Origin: Acanthopleura granulata
Taxonomy: Eukaryota; Mollusca; Polyplacophora; Chitonida; Chitonidae
NCBI GenBank assembly: GCA_016165875.1
Contig: JABBOT010000039.1
Coordinates: forward strand, 1 to 64,000
Reading direction: 5' to 3'
Length of the DNA stretch: 64,000 nucleotides
This document shows, piece after piece, positions 50,581-62,039 of this stretch (positions are counted from its first letter, which is position 1; every line of letters starts with the position of its first letter). The notes beneath the pieces are model-generated. The model did no database searches. It saw only the letters and a list, made by a program, of their open reading frames with translations, and was not told the DNA's origin. A program made the translations under genes and the position numbers.

Positions 50581-53269
50581 AACTTATCCACGGAAGCCCC
50601 ACTGGAGAGTAGTTTGGACGTTCTGTCACAAAGTACTACACCTGACAATAAACTATGGGTTTAGAAACTTTGTCCTACTCGTCCCCAGCCAAAGGAAAGT
50701 GCAACGCTTCCACACGTGTGTTTCTCCTTTAGAATAATAATGCATTAACAATCATTGTCGTTACTCATGTGAAAAATTGACCAGTACAAAGCTAAACAAC
50801 TATCAAATAAATAAATAATTTAAAATTTGCTTTCATTAAAACTTGATGGCATTTAAAACGTTGATTTCCAAATTCAATAATATAACCGGAATATTGCACC
50901 ACAAAAATATGGCAACAAATGATTGGACTTGAACTCGTGCTTACAGCAGCCTACTCACCACAGTGTGTGAGTTTCAAGAAGAGGAACACTGATCAGGGAC
51001 TGAATCATCGATGGGAAACACAATATCGCGTGTGTTTAAGCTAACTATTTATGCAGTAATTTGTCAGGTGGATTTCAAGATGATCAGTTGTCAATCACCC
51101 TGGAAGTAAGGGTCATCATCATGATTACTGACAACAATTATGGTTTACCAAGTTTAATAATACCAAGCAAGTGTTATTTTGTCCCAGCATTGTTTGCTTT
51201 CGTTTTCATCTCTAGACTGTAGTTGGGAATTCCATCACACACCTGTTATGTTATACCCAGCAAATGTCTGGACAAAGAGTTTACATTGTCTGCTGCCCTT
51301 TAGGCGAGGAATCTGACTGTGGAGAAATAACCGAGAGCGTTTCTAATGTGCGTGTGCATTCATACATGGTACCAAGTGAACTGCGTTGTAAAAACAGATC
51401 CGCGATATCCTAGGCTTGGTGAATACCCTTCTAAGCGTTAAGAGAAGCCATTATAAGCGGGTTCTGAAGACGACACTAGTAATCCATTACAGTCCATCCT
51501 TTTGAAGATAATGTGCGGGTGCAGTTTGGCGCGTCCTGAAGGGATAAGGTGTATCCTTCATTCTAAACCTTTGGTAACAACAGAGACCAATCCCGCTTTC
51601 TTCCAGTCGCCCGGCTGTGCTCATTAACCCACGTTACAGGCCATCCTTACACAATATAGGGCGTCTTACTGCGGCGGTAGCGTACCAATTTAGAAGTCTA
51701 TTAGCGCGCCAGACGCTAGATGCTTTCCGGAGTTTTACACCAGGGAGTCAGACGATATCTTGGGGAGACGGACACACATCTTGATAAAGTTCAGATTAGA
51801 GCTCGCACTCCAAACGAAAACTCTTCGTGTATCCCAGCTTAACGATAAACAGTAGGTTGTCCGCGTAGCTAATTTTCAGCTGTCACTATTAGCGGCTTCA
51901 TACTCAGGCTCTAATCGAGATTCAGATTTCGCATTGTCTAAAGACAGCCGGTGTCTTTAATTATTCTCAAGCTGTGACTGAACACAGACTTGAATGATTT
52001 GGTTGTCTTCAGCGGTAAGGAGTACCTCCGTGTGGAGGCTGAAAAGATAAAGTGTTGGGGAGTGCGAAACTACGGGTCAATTACATTTGTATTTGTATTT
52101 TTTCCCTTATTTTGTATTTTTAAAATTTGCATTTTTTTTTCAATCAGTGGTTTGAGCACGAAGTCATTGTGCAGTTTTGTATCACATATTCGCCAATACA
52201 TGGTTACTAGCATCTTTGTGGGAAGATTTTCATCAACCTATGTTGTTTGTCTCCTTTCGTGGCTCAACCATCTTAGTAGCTTTCGATATCATTCTTCCCC
52301 GAATATTATCGAGTGACATTTCAACGCAACCCATAGTACTCATGTCAACGCTATCCAAAGTGCTCTATTGCAGATCCCCTCAAAGAAACAAAACAGTTTC
52401 ATAAATTAACGGACAACAGTCCTTAACCCATCTCGATACGACGAATCCTTCTGCAATGTGTTATGTAATTTTGCCGCACACCTGATACTTACATCTGATA
52501 CTCAGTTGTCTGGAGGGGTAATGTGATACCTTTCTTTGAGATTCAATGTCTGGGACTTAGACATTCCATTGCTGTTGGCCCTGTAATCAGAAAATTTTAG
52601 TTTTTGGCAATGGTCATGTACTGGTTGATGGGTGGGGGGGAGGGTGTTTACGTCACAGTCCAGAATGTTTCACATAGCTATAAGTAACTACTGTCGGATT
52701 TATGGATGAGAGGAGAATGTACCATTCATGTTCGGCCAAGGGTCCAGCATTACGAAGGCCAATTAGGCAAGAGCCATACTATGATATCTATGTTCTCCAT
52801 ATTGGGTCCTGCTAAAACTTCAATAAATATTTTCCAAAGTTCGACACTGTATTTGTAACGTTTGTGAAGAATAATACTTCAAACTCTAGATCCGTGTAAA
52901 CATTAAGAAAGGTATTTGTGTGCTTTTAGCTTGCGATAAACAGCTTGTCTGCAAGGAATATTTATTAAATTGTTTTCCGTAAAGTCTCAGATGCCCTGAA
53001 GACTCGTAGAACACGCATAAAAAGTTGGCTAAATTCTTTTGTCGATGCCTATAATACTTTGACATAGGCGCGTGGAATTGTATAATCCAGAAGGAAATAC
53101 ATCTTGTGCATATGCACTTGAAACAGTTATCTTTTTTATTCTAGTTCCTCTGAGACAACTGGTTGGTCCAACAGCTTGTACATGTTCCAGGGAAAGCTCA
53201 TCCCTGACCGCTGTGTGTTCCTGATTCTCAAGTGTCCCTAGTCCCGTTTGAAAATTTGATAAAGCGAGG

Positions 53270-56200
53270 GAAATTTTTGCGCCCTTAATAATTCCAGTGA
53301 CATTTCAATGTCGCTCGAAATTGATCTGTTTGTTCATTGGACTCAAGCTAATCCTACTAAATACCGGATTGTGAGTCAGTTGGTAACTCCTCGAATAAAG
53401 CCCAGATTAACGGCAATGGTAATTAAGGAGGCCTCCTTTTGGAGGTCATCGAAAGTAAGGGAGTCTTTCATGACCTAGAAATCCAACATGGTCAGCTGAT
53501 GGTGTCTAAAGTACTGTATTGTACTGTACTAAATCCGAAAGAAAGGTTCTAAATGTAGTTGAGAGCTCAAAACCACACGTAGCAAGTTTGTTTTTAGATT
53601 TTTTTACGTTTTGGCTAATTGATTGTTAATATCTTCGAACAGAGGTAGAGTAGATTGACCGTGAAAAAATGCAAAGGCAAAAAGTCGCTGTTGCCTTGCT
53701 TACAGTCCCCTGATTTGGTGACTGGCATATCTTAAAATACAGGATCTCAGAAACATTTCCACGAGTGCCCGAGAGACAGAGGGACAGACAGATTTGAGTG
53801 ACTAAAGTCGAGTGCCAAACTGTAGGACTTCAAATTATTATTATTATTATTATTATTTAACAGCTGTCGACCAACACCGTTGGAAATATCTCGTTACACT
53901 GAATGCTGTTGTGTTATACCCTTAGATTCTTATAGGACAAATTCCATGGAAACTGAAGGAATTCACACATGTCAAAGTTAACGGAATATGACTATACATA
54001 GTGTGGTTTCATATGAAAATGATTTTATCAATTTTTCTAAATTTTATCAATAAAATCAACACTCTAAGAACATTGAGGGTCAGTACTCATCGTAAAATTC
54101 AATCATTTGGCTGCATTTGTTTCAGCATTAAGCTTTTTCCATTACCGATGATCATTACAATCGCTTCTTTAAGTCTAAGTAAATATAGAAGGACAGGTTT
54201 CTTGCCTCTGAGAGAGTTCTTCATATTCGCATGGATCCTTCTTATGACCGAGGTACGTTAATCAGAGACCATTCAAAAATCTCCAAGTGGAGAGTTTTTT
54301 GGATCATACTGACAATGTGGTTCCCCAGTTACGTTACACAACTCTTTGTCCATCTTTGTGCCCAGATCTGTATTTAGTTCTTAGTACTCCAGTAATGCTT
54401 GCCTGTGTATGAAATCACTTATACCACATGAATTTTGGTTTAAAGACCATAGAAAATTCAGTGTGATGTCACTGGTAAACCATATCATCAATATGGTCCA
54501 TAAACGCTACCATGCCATCAAAACATTTGACAGCATTTAATTTAATGAAGAAAAAAACAAAAAAAATCTAAAGAATCAGTGAAGGTATTTTGAGATACAA
54601 CTTTTAGCGCCTTTTTCATCTAATTTAACTTCATTTTTTGTAGTCTTTCCCTTTAAAGCATAAAATCTGAAGGTTTCTTGCAGAAAAGCCCTTCTATTTC
54701 CGGTATTATCCTTTCAGTAAACACGCCGTCGATCAGTGTTAAAGACACAAGGGAACGCTTCCCTCCTCAAGCCAAGCCTGGTGCCATAAGCATCCTCGAC
54801 GTAAATAGCTTTTGGTGTAATGGGCCGATGTAGTTGAGAAAAAGATCCATTACTGTGGTTGGATAGGTGAGCATCGACAGGAATATTGCACCGTTTAAAC
54901 CAATGTCGTCGAGCCCAAAGGGCCGGATTTATATTTAGAACACCGTAGCGGCTTGGTGAAACTGTCCATTGTCCGAGTCAGAGCGGATCAATTGCATAAT
55001 ATGCGCCGTCGTCTCTTAAGCCAGCTTAGAAGAGCAGTCTATCGATAATAAGTGTTAATGTAACATTACTTACTGGAGAAGGCCTTTAAAAAAGTCATTG
55101 GTCGCTTGCCGGGCTCCGTCAACCGCTGTGTCGTTTGTCGAGCAGTAGGTGCACAGTCATGGTTATTTCCGGTAAGGGCCCCGTTCGGAAGCCACAGATA
55201 TATTACGGGGTCAAAGAAAGCTTTTAAATTCCAGTGTTTTTTGAAACAACGAATTTTGGGCAAAAACTGAGAAATTGTGAAATTATATCTAATATTAGGT
55301 TAAAGATCATAGACATTGACTGAGTACAAATTAATATTAAATCTCACGCTGTCAACATGAGATTACTTACATTCAACATATAAAAACAATTCCAAATTGA
55401 ACTGTAGTTTGGCAATTCTTTTATGCGTATAAACTGATTAATTAAGTGTCGGAGATAGGTTAATCTATCAATAATCAGATTTGCCAATATTTGAATAAAG
55501 CTTTAGGAAACAGACAAAATGAAGTGTTCAATAGATAACGCACTTGAATGGACATGACAAAACAGGTTGATGGAGATCGGGAAATATGGAGAGAATGGCA
55601 TGAAATATATTTGCATATTAAAAATATTTGTGAAACATTTTCCTGCAAAAAAAGTAAACGCAGGTAAGACCCACGGGAGAACGCCGTTTACCGCTCCTTT
55701 TCGCTAAGGCTTCGAGAGCAATAGAGCTGGAAAAATCTCGACAATTCTCTGTCCAAAATTGGTCCTAAATCCGCATCTCCTGTGATCCCTCGGTTCATTG
55801 GCAAACAGTTTGTCAAGTTCTTAAGCACGATTATAAGGAAACATATTCTTCAATTTCTGGAGTTCTTTATGGAGACCGGCAGTGAACGTCTCGTTACCTG
55901 GCTACCTTCGCCTTGGTACGACCTTGTGAGGTAGCAAGGCACACAGGAATTGAGGAAGCGACTTAGCGACACAGCGAAGCGAGGCAGCGAGGTAGCAAGA
56001 GTTCCTCTCTCCCCTTCCATATCTTCCTTTCCTCTTCGCATTTATGTTGTAACTCGACCGTACAGACTTCATCGGAATTCCGGCCACGTAGGTTTCATGC
56101 AAACACGGTGCTATACATGACGGGAATGACCACTACATGACATCTGTCGCCTGTCCATCTCCTGTAACAACTTAGAGTTTACGCAGTCGTTGCTTGTTAA

Positions 56201-56430
56201 TGGAACAGAGATGCACTTAAGGTCCAAAACTGTCATTTGCCGCTGACCGAAATCAATTTATAAATGGAATTTTGCCAAGTTTTGTATTAACGGTGACCGC
56301 TTGTTGTTGAATCGTTAGAATATATTGACTAAGTGAATAGCAGTTGTGCTTTACAACGAGCATTGCTCTTGTGAAGTGGCATCAGTCATGGGCTTGGCAC
56401 TTTCAGGGAAAATTCGGTGTCTCTTTGCCC
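53270..56430. repeat. Segmental block A, copy 3
   Basis: Homologous to 1,560-4,280. It includes the AATTAAGGAGGCCTCC anchor, the 34-base identity at 54,795-54,828, and the GCGAGGCAGCGAGGTAGC stretch. It ends with the empty SINE site at 56,300-56,311. No gene recognised. Confidence 0.75.
53834..53857 (+). repeat. (ATT)8 microsatellite
   Basis: Eight uninterrupted ATT units follow GACTTCAA. No similar run occurs in A1. Confidence 0.9.
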
Positions 56431-56643
56431 AAATGCATAATACAAACATCAACTCGATAAGAGGATCAGTTGGAGTTTATCTGTGGATTAATAGAATCGT
56501 TAAGGAATTGTAATATGGTTATATGTCTGGAAACTTAGTGGTATTGTGTAATTTGATCCCAGGCCAGAAAGGCTGTGCTCCCCAGATTTCACCATAACAT
56601 TGATTCTTTGTACTATTTATATAGTAAATTTTTCAACTTCAAT

Positions 56644-56838
56644 CACCAAACTTTCTCGTGTTGGGATGCCATACCATCACACACAACTTGGACTTTTCTC
56701 TACAATTCCCAAAACATGTATCCCCAAACTTTCTCGTGGTGGGATGCCGTACAGCTTGGACTTTTCTCTACAATTCCCAAAACATGTATCCCCAAACTTT
56801 CTCGTGGTGGGATGCCACACAGCTTGGACTTTTCTCTA
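56644..56838. repeat. 68-bp tandem repeat, about 2.8 units
   Basis: CCAAACTTTCTCGTG recurs at 56,646, 56,724 and 56,792, each followed by GGGATGCC, CTTGGACTTTTCTCTA and (twice) AATTCCCAAAACATGTAT. The first unit carries a 10-base addition, giving a 78-base spacing; the second spacing is 68. It lies in the 56.4-57.5 kb insert that separates A3 from B3. Confidence 0.9.
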
Positions 56839-56974
56839 TATCAAGACCACCACTTTTTTCAGCTGTTGCTCCTGGAAGTGATGTATTAGCATTTTGTCAC
56901 CTTGGTAACCCCTGGAGGCCTGGAAGAGGGGGGGTGTTCCCGCAGCGAAAAGTTTTCAGTTGTATCCAAAGCAG

Positions 56975-57225
56975 ATGAATTTGATTTATTAATTTACTGG
57001 ATTGGTGTTGTACGCCGTACTCAAAAATATTTCACTTATAGGACGGCGGCCAGTATAATGGTGGCAGGAAACCGGGTAGAACTCGGGGAAACCTACGACC
57101 ATCCGCAGGCTGCTGGACCTTCCAACGTACGGCCGGAGAGGAAACCATCATAAGCTGGACATGAACTCACAACGACGGCATTGTTGAGAGGCTTACAGCT
57201 CATTGCGCTGCGCTAGAGCACTCAA
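56975..57225 (-). mobile_element. Full-length SINE, reversed
   Basis: The tail GGATTGGTGTTGTACGCCGT, the body GGACGGCGGCCAGTATAATG and CCTACGACCATCCGCAGGCT, then ACGTACGGCCGGAGAGGAAA are followed by the complete tRNA-like head in reverse: ATAAGCTGGACATGAACTCA, then GAGAGGCTTACAGCTCATTG and CGCTGCGCTAGAGC. It is the best-preserved copy in the window. Confidence 0.85.
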
Positions 57226-57519
57226 ATTGGATAAAATTCTGATATCTTTTAGCTGGGTTCAAATGATAGCATAGAAATATTCTAGTTTATCGACAACCTT
57301 GACTACCTGTGTGACAGTATTATCCAGTCGGTGCTCCAGCACTCATCAATTCCTAGGCAAACCTTGAACTCAGCTGGTCAAATTGCGCCTGTGTGTAATG
57401 TATACGACAGACCAGAGCCTCAAACGGCCACGTTACAGGCGGATGGATCTTGGGACAACATAAAGCCCTTCTATTTACCTCCCTCTGCAAATAGAGTGCA
57501 GGTGAGTTTCTCAGTTGTT

Positions 57520-57970
57520 TTCTAATTTTGTTCGACGTGGTACACAAGGAATTTTAGCAATACGACGGCGGCCAGCATTAGAGTGGGATAAAACTGGGAG
57601 AACGCGAAGGAAATGGGGAAGGAAAAATGGGATGATTCAAATACACGTAAAATTGAAAACCAGCCGTTTTGAATTTTCTGTGTTTATTTCACTGCTATTT
57701 AATCCCACGGTTAAACATTTTCACTTGATTGTTAAGGCTGTGAGTTTTATGGGCGACAGAAGCCGAAAACAAGTCTTCAAAGAACGTCGGACAGCACAAA
57801 GGGCCATACGGAGGTTGTCTTACTGTCAGTAAGACCAACAATGGAGTGGGAAGAGGGGAATAATTTACAAAATCGTATTCCAAGACCGGATTGGAAATCC
57901 CGCATTTGGCATTCTAACAATACCGAACTGATGACAACTTTTTTAATCCTCTCGATCAAAGGCTCGCTCC
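57520..57970 (-). mobile_element. Ancestral SINE shared by all B copies (copy B3)
   Basis: The segments TGTTCGACGTGGTACACAAG, ACGACGGCGGCCAGCATTAG and GAACTGATGACAACTTTTTT then AATCCTCTCGATCAAAGG are in the same order as in B1 and B2. GGATTGGAAATCCCGC near 57,889 is the B-box-like end. It is longer than the other two copies. Confidence 0.6.
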
Positions 57971-60424
57971 AGAAAGCACACGTGGGATGTGCGCAATAAT
58001 TCAAGCCACGTAAGTAAAGTTCAGAGGAATATTAACTGACCACAACCATACAGCTTTTCCTTGGTTTGAGGTTTTCAATACTTTTGAGTAAACAAGTAGG
58101 TTAGGCAGATCGTTCTGAAACCTGCCTACACCGAATAATGAGACATTTAGCGGAATGATGGATGTTTCAAAAGAAAATATATGAAGAATGAAAGGTTATT
58201 TATCTGTTTTAATGATCTCACAGAGAAAGGCGATACACTTGGAGACATATCATGTACGGCTTTAAACGATATGAACCAACCGGAACAGGATTATATGTGC
58301 GGAAATCCAACCCACGAAGCCTTGGTTATTATCAATAACGGAGGCTTTATGCAGTTGTTGTCCACATCCCTTGGGGAAAGAGCGGCTCAGACATTAATGA
58401 CCTAATAATGCGATGGAAAATTAACATATTCATCTAGTTATGCGAGCTAGTGTTGGAATACATGCATATATGTACCATAACGTTTGGAGAAGGACTTTAT
58501 ATGTCGACGGCAATTCTTATGTCACATTTTGTCTGATTTGTCCCTTGAATGGTTTAGCAAGGAAATGGTAAAATATTAATATGAATTCTTCTATTTCGTA
58601 TTTAATTCCGGATGTCTACAAATGGATTATGATTTTTTCAGGCACTTCCACTTCACTTCAAAGAATGCGACTCGTAAAAGGTTCACTCCTGAATGTTTGC
58701 TTGAAGAGGCCTTCTCCAATTCGCTTTCTAACTCAAGCTCGGTGTATAGTTTTGGAAGCCGTTAAGTGCTAACCAGTGCTGCTATCCCGTTGAATAGGCT
58801 GAACCGGTCACCATTCGGACGTGAACATTTCATCTCGTATGAAATGCTCGAGTTCAGTCTGGCGTGTCTAGAGAAAGTCTTCGGCTAAACCTTTAGGTTT
58901 TAGGTGAATGGCGAGAAGGCTTTCCTAACAATGCCAAGTTGAGGCTATCGGTGACAGAGAACTGTCGTCTTAATGAGAATTGGAGCGATTTCTACTGTTT
59001 GCTCGAACGATCAAGTTTTGTTTTCTTTACTACGCTTATTTTTTCAACTGGCATTTAGTATCTGTGTTCGGTGAAGGCTGAGGTACCTGGACGTTTGAGA
59101 ACATGGCTGGCTCCCGGTGATTGGATCTCCACTGGAATCTCTGGTGCTGGTTCTTAAGTCGACAACATGGTTGCCTTACAATAATGTCATAGCTCTTTTT
59201 CGTTGGGTTAGTGGCGCTTAACCGGGGAATAAATGAATGCATCAAAACGTACCAGCCTGGAGACAAAAGAAAGTGATGAGGTTAAATATACGTACGTGTT
59301 TTTCAAAAAATATTTCGGTAATTCCTCGTTCATCGAAATTATTTTAAAATTGACTTCTAATGGTGAGGCCAGGGAGCAATCAGACAGTCTTGGGTCTGGT
59401 GCAAAAGTTGGAAATCTTGAGGCCTACGAGATCAAAGTGAAGCGCTGGCCGGCCCTGTGACATGTAGAGGTGGCCATTATCAATGGGATTGGTCTGCATC
59501 TAACACTAAGAAGATCCATGTGCCATTTCATTACCGGAAGAAAATCTGAAGAACTGCCCATGAAGCAATCCTGACTATTTAAATTTGATCAGCAAGACAC
59601 AAATTTCTTAAGTGAGATAGTAATGTCACCGAGACAACAGTTTGACCTGTGTACTGCCCATCTAACAGTCTCAACGCCAGAACACTATTATGGAGCTCAA
59701 CATATACTTACTTTCAAAACTGACCTCGTTACTGGGAGAAAGGAAGAAGTGGTGAGAATGAAATTATTAAGACTAAGTGAGACAAATCCCTAGTAAAAAG
59801 CCAAAGGAGACGAAACAGTTGCCAGTCTGAGATGTAATGGTTGACATAATCCTCATCTTGGCGTAGGGGCGTTGAAGCTGGTGCTGGATGAGCGCTGAGC
59901 AAATTTGTACATATTTAGACACGAATATATGTCAAAATCACCTTAATATTCCAGCCGTCAGACAAAATGGGCACTCAGATTTCAAGACACAAGACACTGA
60001 AGGATTTTTATTTTATCTTGACTTCCCGATTTGGCAAGAAAATAATAGCTTATGCCAATTTAAACTAAAACGAATTCAATGATGAGAATTCAAAAGAACA
60101 TACATGATAAAGACATTTTAAAATCTTTTCATCAGATCATCCATGAATTGACAAAACCCATGAGAGAAACGGCTTTCAGACTCAGACAGAATAAAAACAA
60201 CAAATTCTCGTGCGTCCTGTTGTAGGTTTTGGTGTCGTGCTTGACAGGGTAAAAGGACACTGAAGTTTCGGGCTTTCCCTGTTCCCATTGTTCTTCCAAC
60301 CTTGGTGGCAATTTTCGGTCGACAGGGCTCGTACAGGCATTTAGGTGATCCAACGTAGAATTCGTTGGGGATAACTTTGACACGCCATCATACAGGAATT
60401 AATCTCCCTTTGGATGTGGAAATC

Positions 60425-60612
60425 TGTGTTTTATTGATTTATTTGATTGGTGTTTAACGCCGTACTCAATAATATCTCACATATTCGGCGGAGGCCACCA
60501 TTATGATTCGGGGTGGGACGTTCGGAGTCCAGGAGAAACCCATGACCATCGGCAGGTGGCTGGCGGACCTTCCCACGTACGGCCACGATGAAGCCAGTGG
60601 AAGATGTGAGTG
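60425..60612 (-). mobile_element. SINE without tRNA head, in B3
   Basis: The motifs TTTATTTGATTGGTGTTTAA, CGCCGTACTCAATAATATCT, GGCGGAGGCCACCATTATGA, CCATGACCATCGGCAGGTGG and CCTTCCCACGTACGGCCACG are tail and body. A fragment of apparently the same insertion remains in B1 at 9,992-10,050. Confidence 0.8.
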
Positions 60613-60874
60613 AGACCTGGTAAAGTTCATCAGTTGATTGCCAAAATTTGGTGGTTTACTTCACGTACACTGGTTTCTTTCACCCACCCCAGTAACCCTC
60701 ATCGGGTCAGAGAAATTGTTTTCAGTAAATTCCGATAAGTTTAGTCTACAAGGTGACGATTATCTCACAGATCCTGTGAGCAAAGACAAGTGCACAGAAC
60801 TGTGGTCAGGAAAAAACATAGAAACATTGCACCATCTGAGTAAACAGAAGTTCCTGTCCCAACACTTATCCCGT

Positions 60875-60960
60875 AATCCACACCTCCCCTGTCCCTCCTC
60901 CTTCTTCAAAACTTCCCTCCCCTCCCCCCAGTCATGACATGTTATTTCTCCACCTTGCAG
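60875..60960 (+). other. Pyrimidine tract before the B3 core
   Basis: CACCTCCCCTGTCCCTCCTC, then CTTCCCTCCCCTCCCCCCAG and further on TTTCTCCACCTTGCAG precede the conserved core. The last two look like splice acceptors. The same arrangement, weaker, precedes the B1 and B2 cores. Confidence 0.45.
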
Positions 60961-60983
60961 TAGCAGTAGTAAAGAGGAATCGA

Positions 60984-61053
60984 TCGGCTTGTGTTGGCGG
61001 TAAGAGGGCGCTGCAGGCGGCGGCTGTCTCCTCATCACCCCTCCTAATGTGCA
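60984..61053. other. Conserved GC-rich core of block B, copy 3
   Basis: Identical over 70 bases to 37,812-37,881. Similarity to B1 and B2 continues past the core (TTCAATATTAC, GCAAACCT) to about 61,140 with more differences. Both strands are open across the core, so coding on either strand, an RNA, or a DNA-binding element all remain possible. Confidence 0.75.
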
Positions 61054-62039
61054 GCTCTGACCGAGATTCAATATTACATGCAAACCTTTCCCTCTCGGAA
61101 CATTCCTTTAGCAAGTTACACCGCAAATCTGTTGAAAGCTTTTTGATACGTTATGATTGATTGCTCGGTAGGACACAATTTGAAGTGGACAATTGGCGCA
61201 GGCCGTCAGTTACATTAGCCATTAGAACCTGCTGCGTTTATAGTGTCATGTATCTCAAAATTTAGTCGAAAAATAGCTACTTCGGCAAAAATCCGATGCC
61301 CTTTTGCATAAGTGTATCTTGTTATATGAACGTCCTATGGTAAACCAACCCACGCACAGAAAAACTATGACTAAGTGTCAGTATTACATCACACCATTTC
61401 TCCGCTGACTATGTACAAGCTATTCTGCTAAAGCCATGCTATTTGTTAGGACATTTTTGTCTCACACAATAACCTAGGCAACGTTATAATAGTGGTTGAA
61501 ACGAAGAGAAACCTTGGAAACGCAAGTTATACCCAAATCAAGCAAACCAACACTGCAAACAAGGAGAGAGCAAAATTTCTCTAACCAGAACCCACCTCTA
61601 TGCTCTGTTGTGTAGAGGTACATGTACACATTTTACACTAAAACTCCAACTGAAAGTTATTTGTTTGCTGTTTTAACATCCCTTTAACATCGCAGTACTT
61701 ACATGTACTGTATGAATCGCGATGTTCTGTGCCAAACACCGCTTCTGTTAAAGAGGCTATACGGGAGGTTATTCACAAAGAAACCCCATTCATGAATCAC
61801 ACAAAATTTTCTCTATCAAGATAAACTCAAAATATAGACTTTCAAAATTTACCAAATTTGTTCCAATGCGCCTTTTCGTGTTAAAGTTGTTCTAAAGTTT
61901 GAAAAAAAGCCATAAAGCGACCAGGAATGAAAATTTTACCACCCTGATAAAGGATTTTGAGGTGACCCTTGAGAGTAATATTTCGTGAAAAAGAATTATT
62001 CTGGGCTATTCTAACACAAGACAAAAATTGGATTGAATA

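Larger units (their letters stand above)
44400..52800. repeat. Segmental block Y, copy 3
   Basis: Homologous to 25,770-34,900 in the same order. It carries several copy-specific changes: the five-unit 57-bp minisatellite, an insertion of about 1.8 kb (47,220-49,050) with its own SINE, and a full-length SINE at 50,349-50,580. No gene recognised. Confidence 0.7.
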
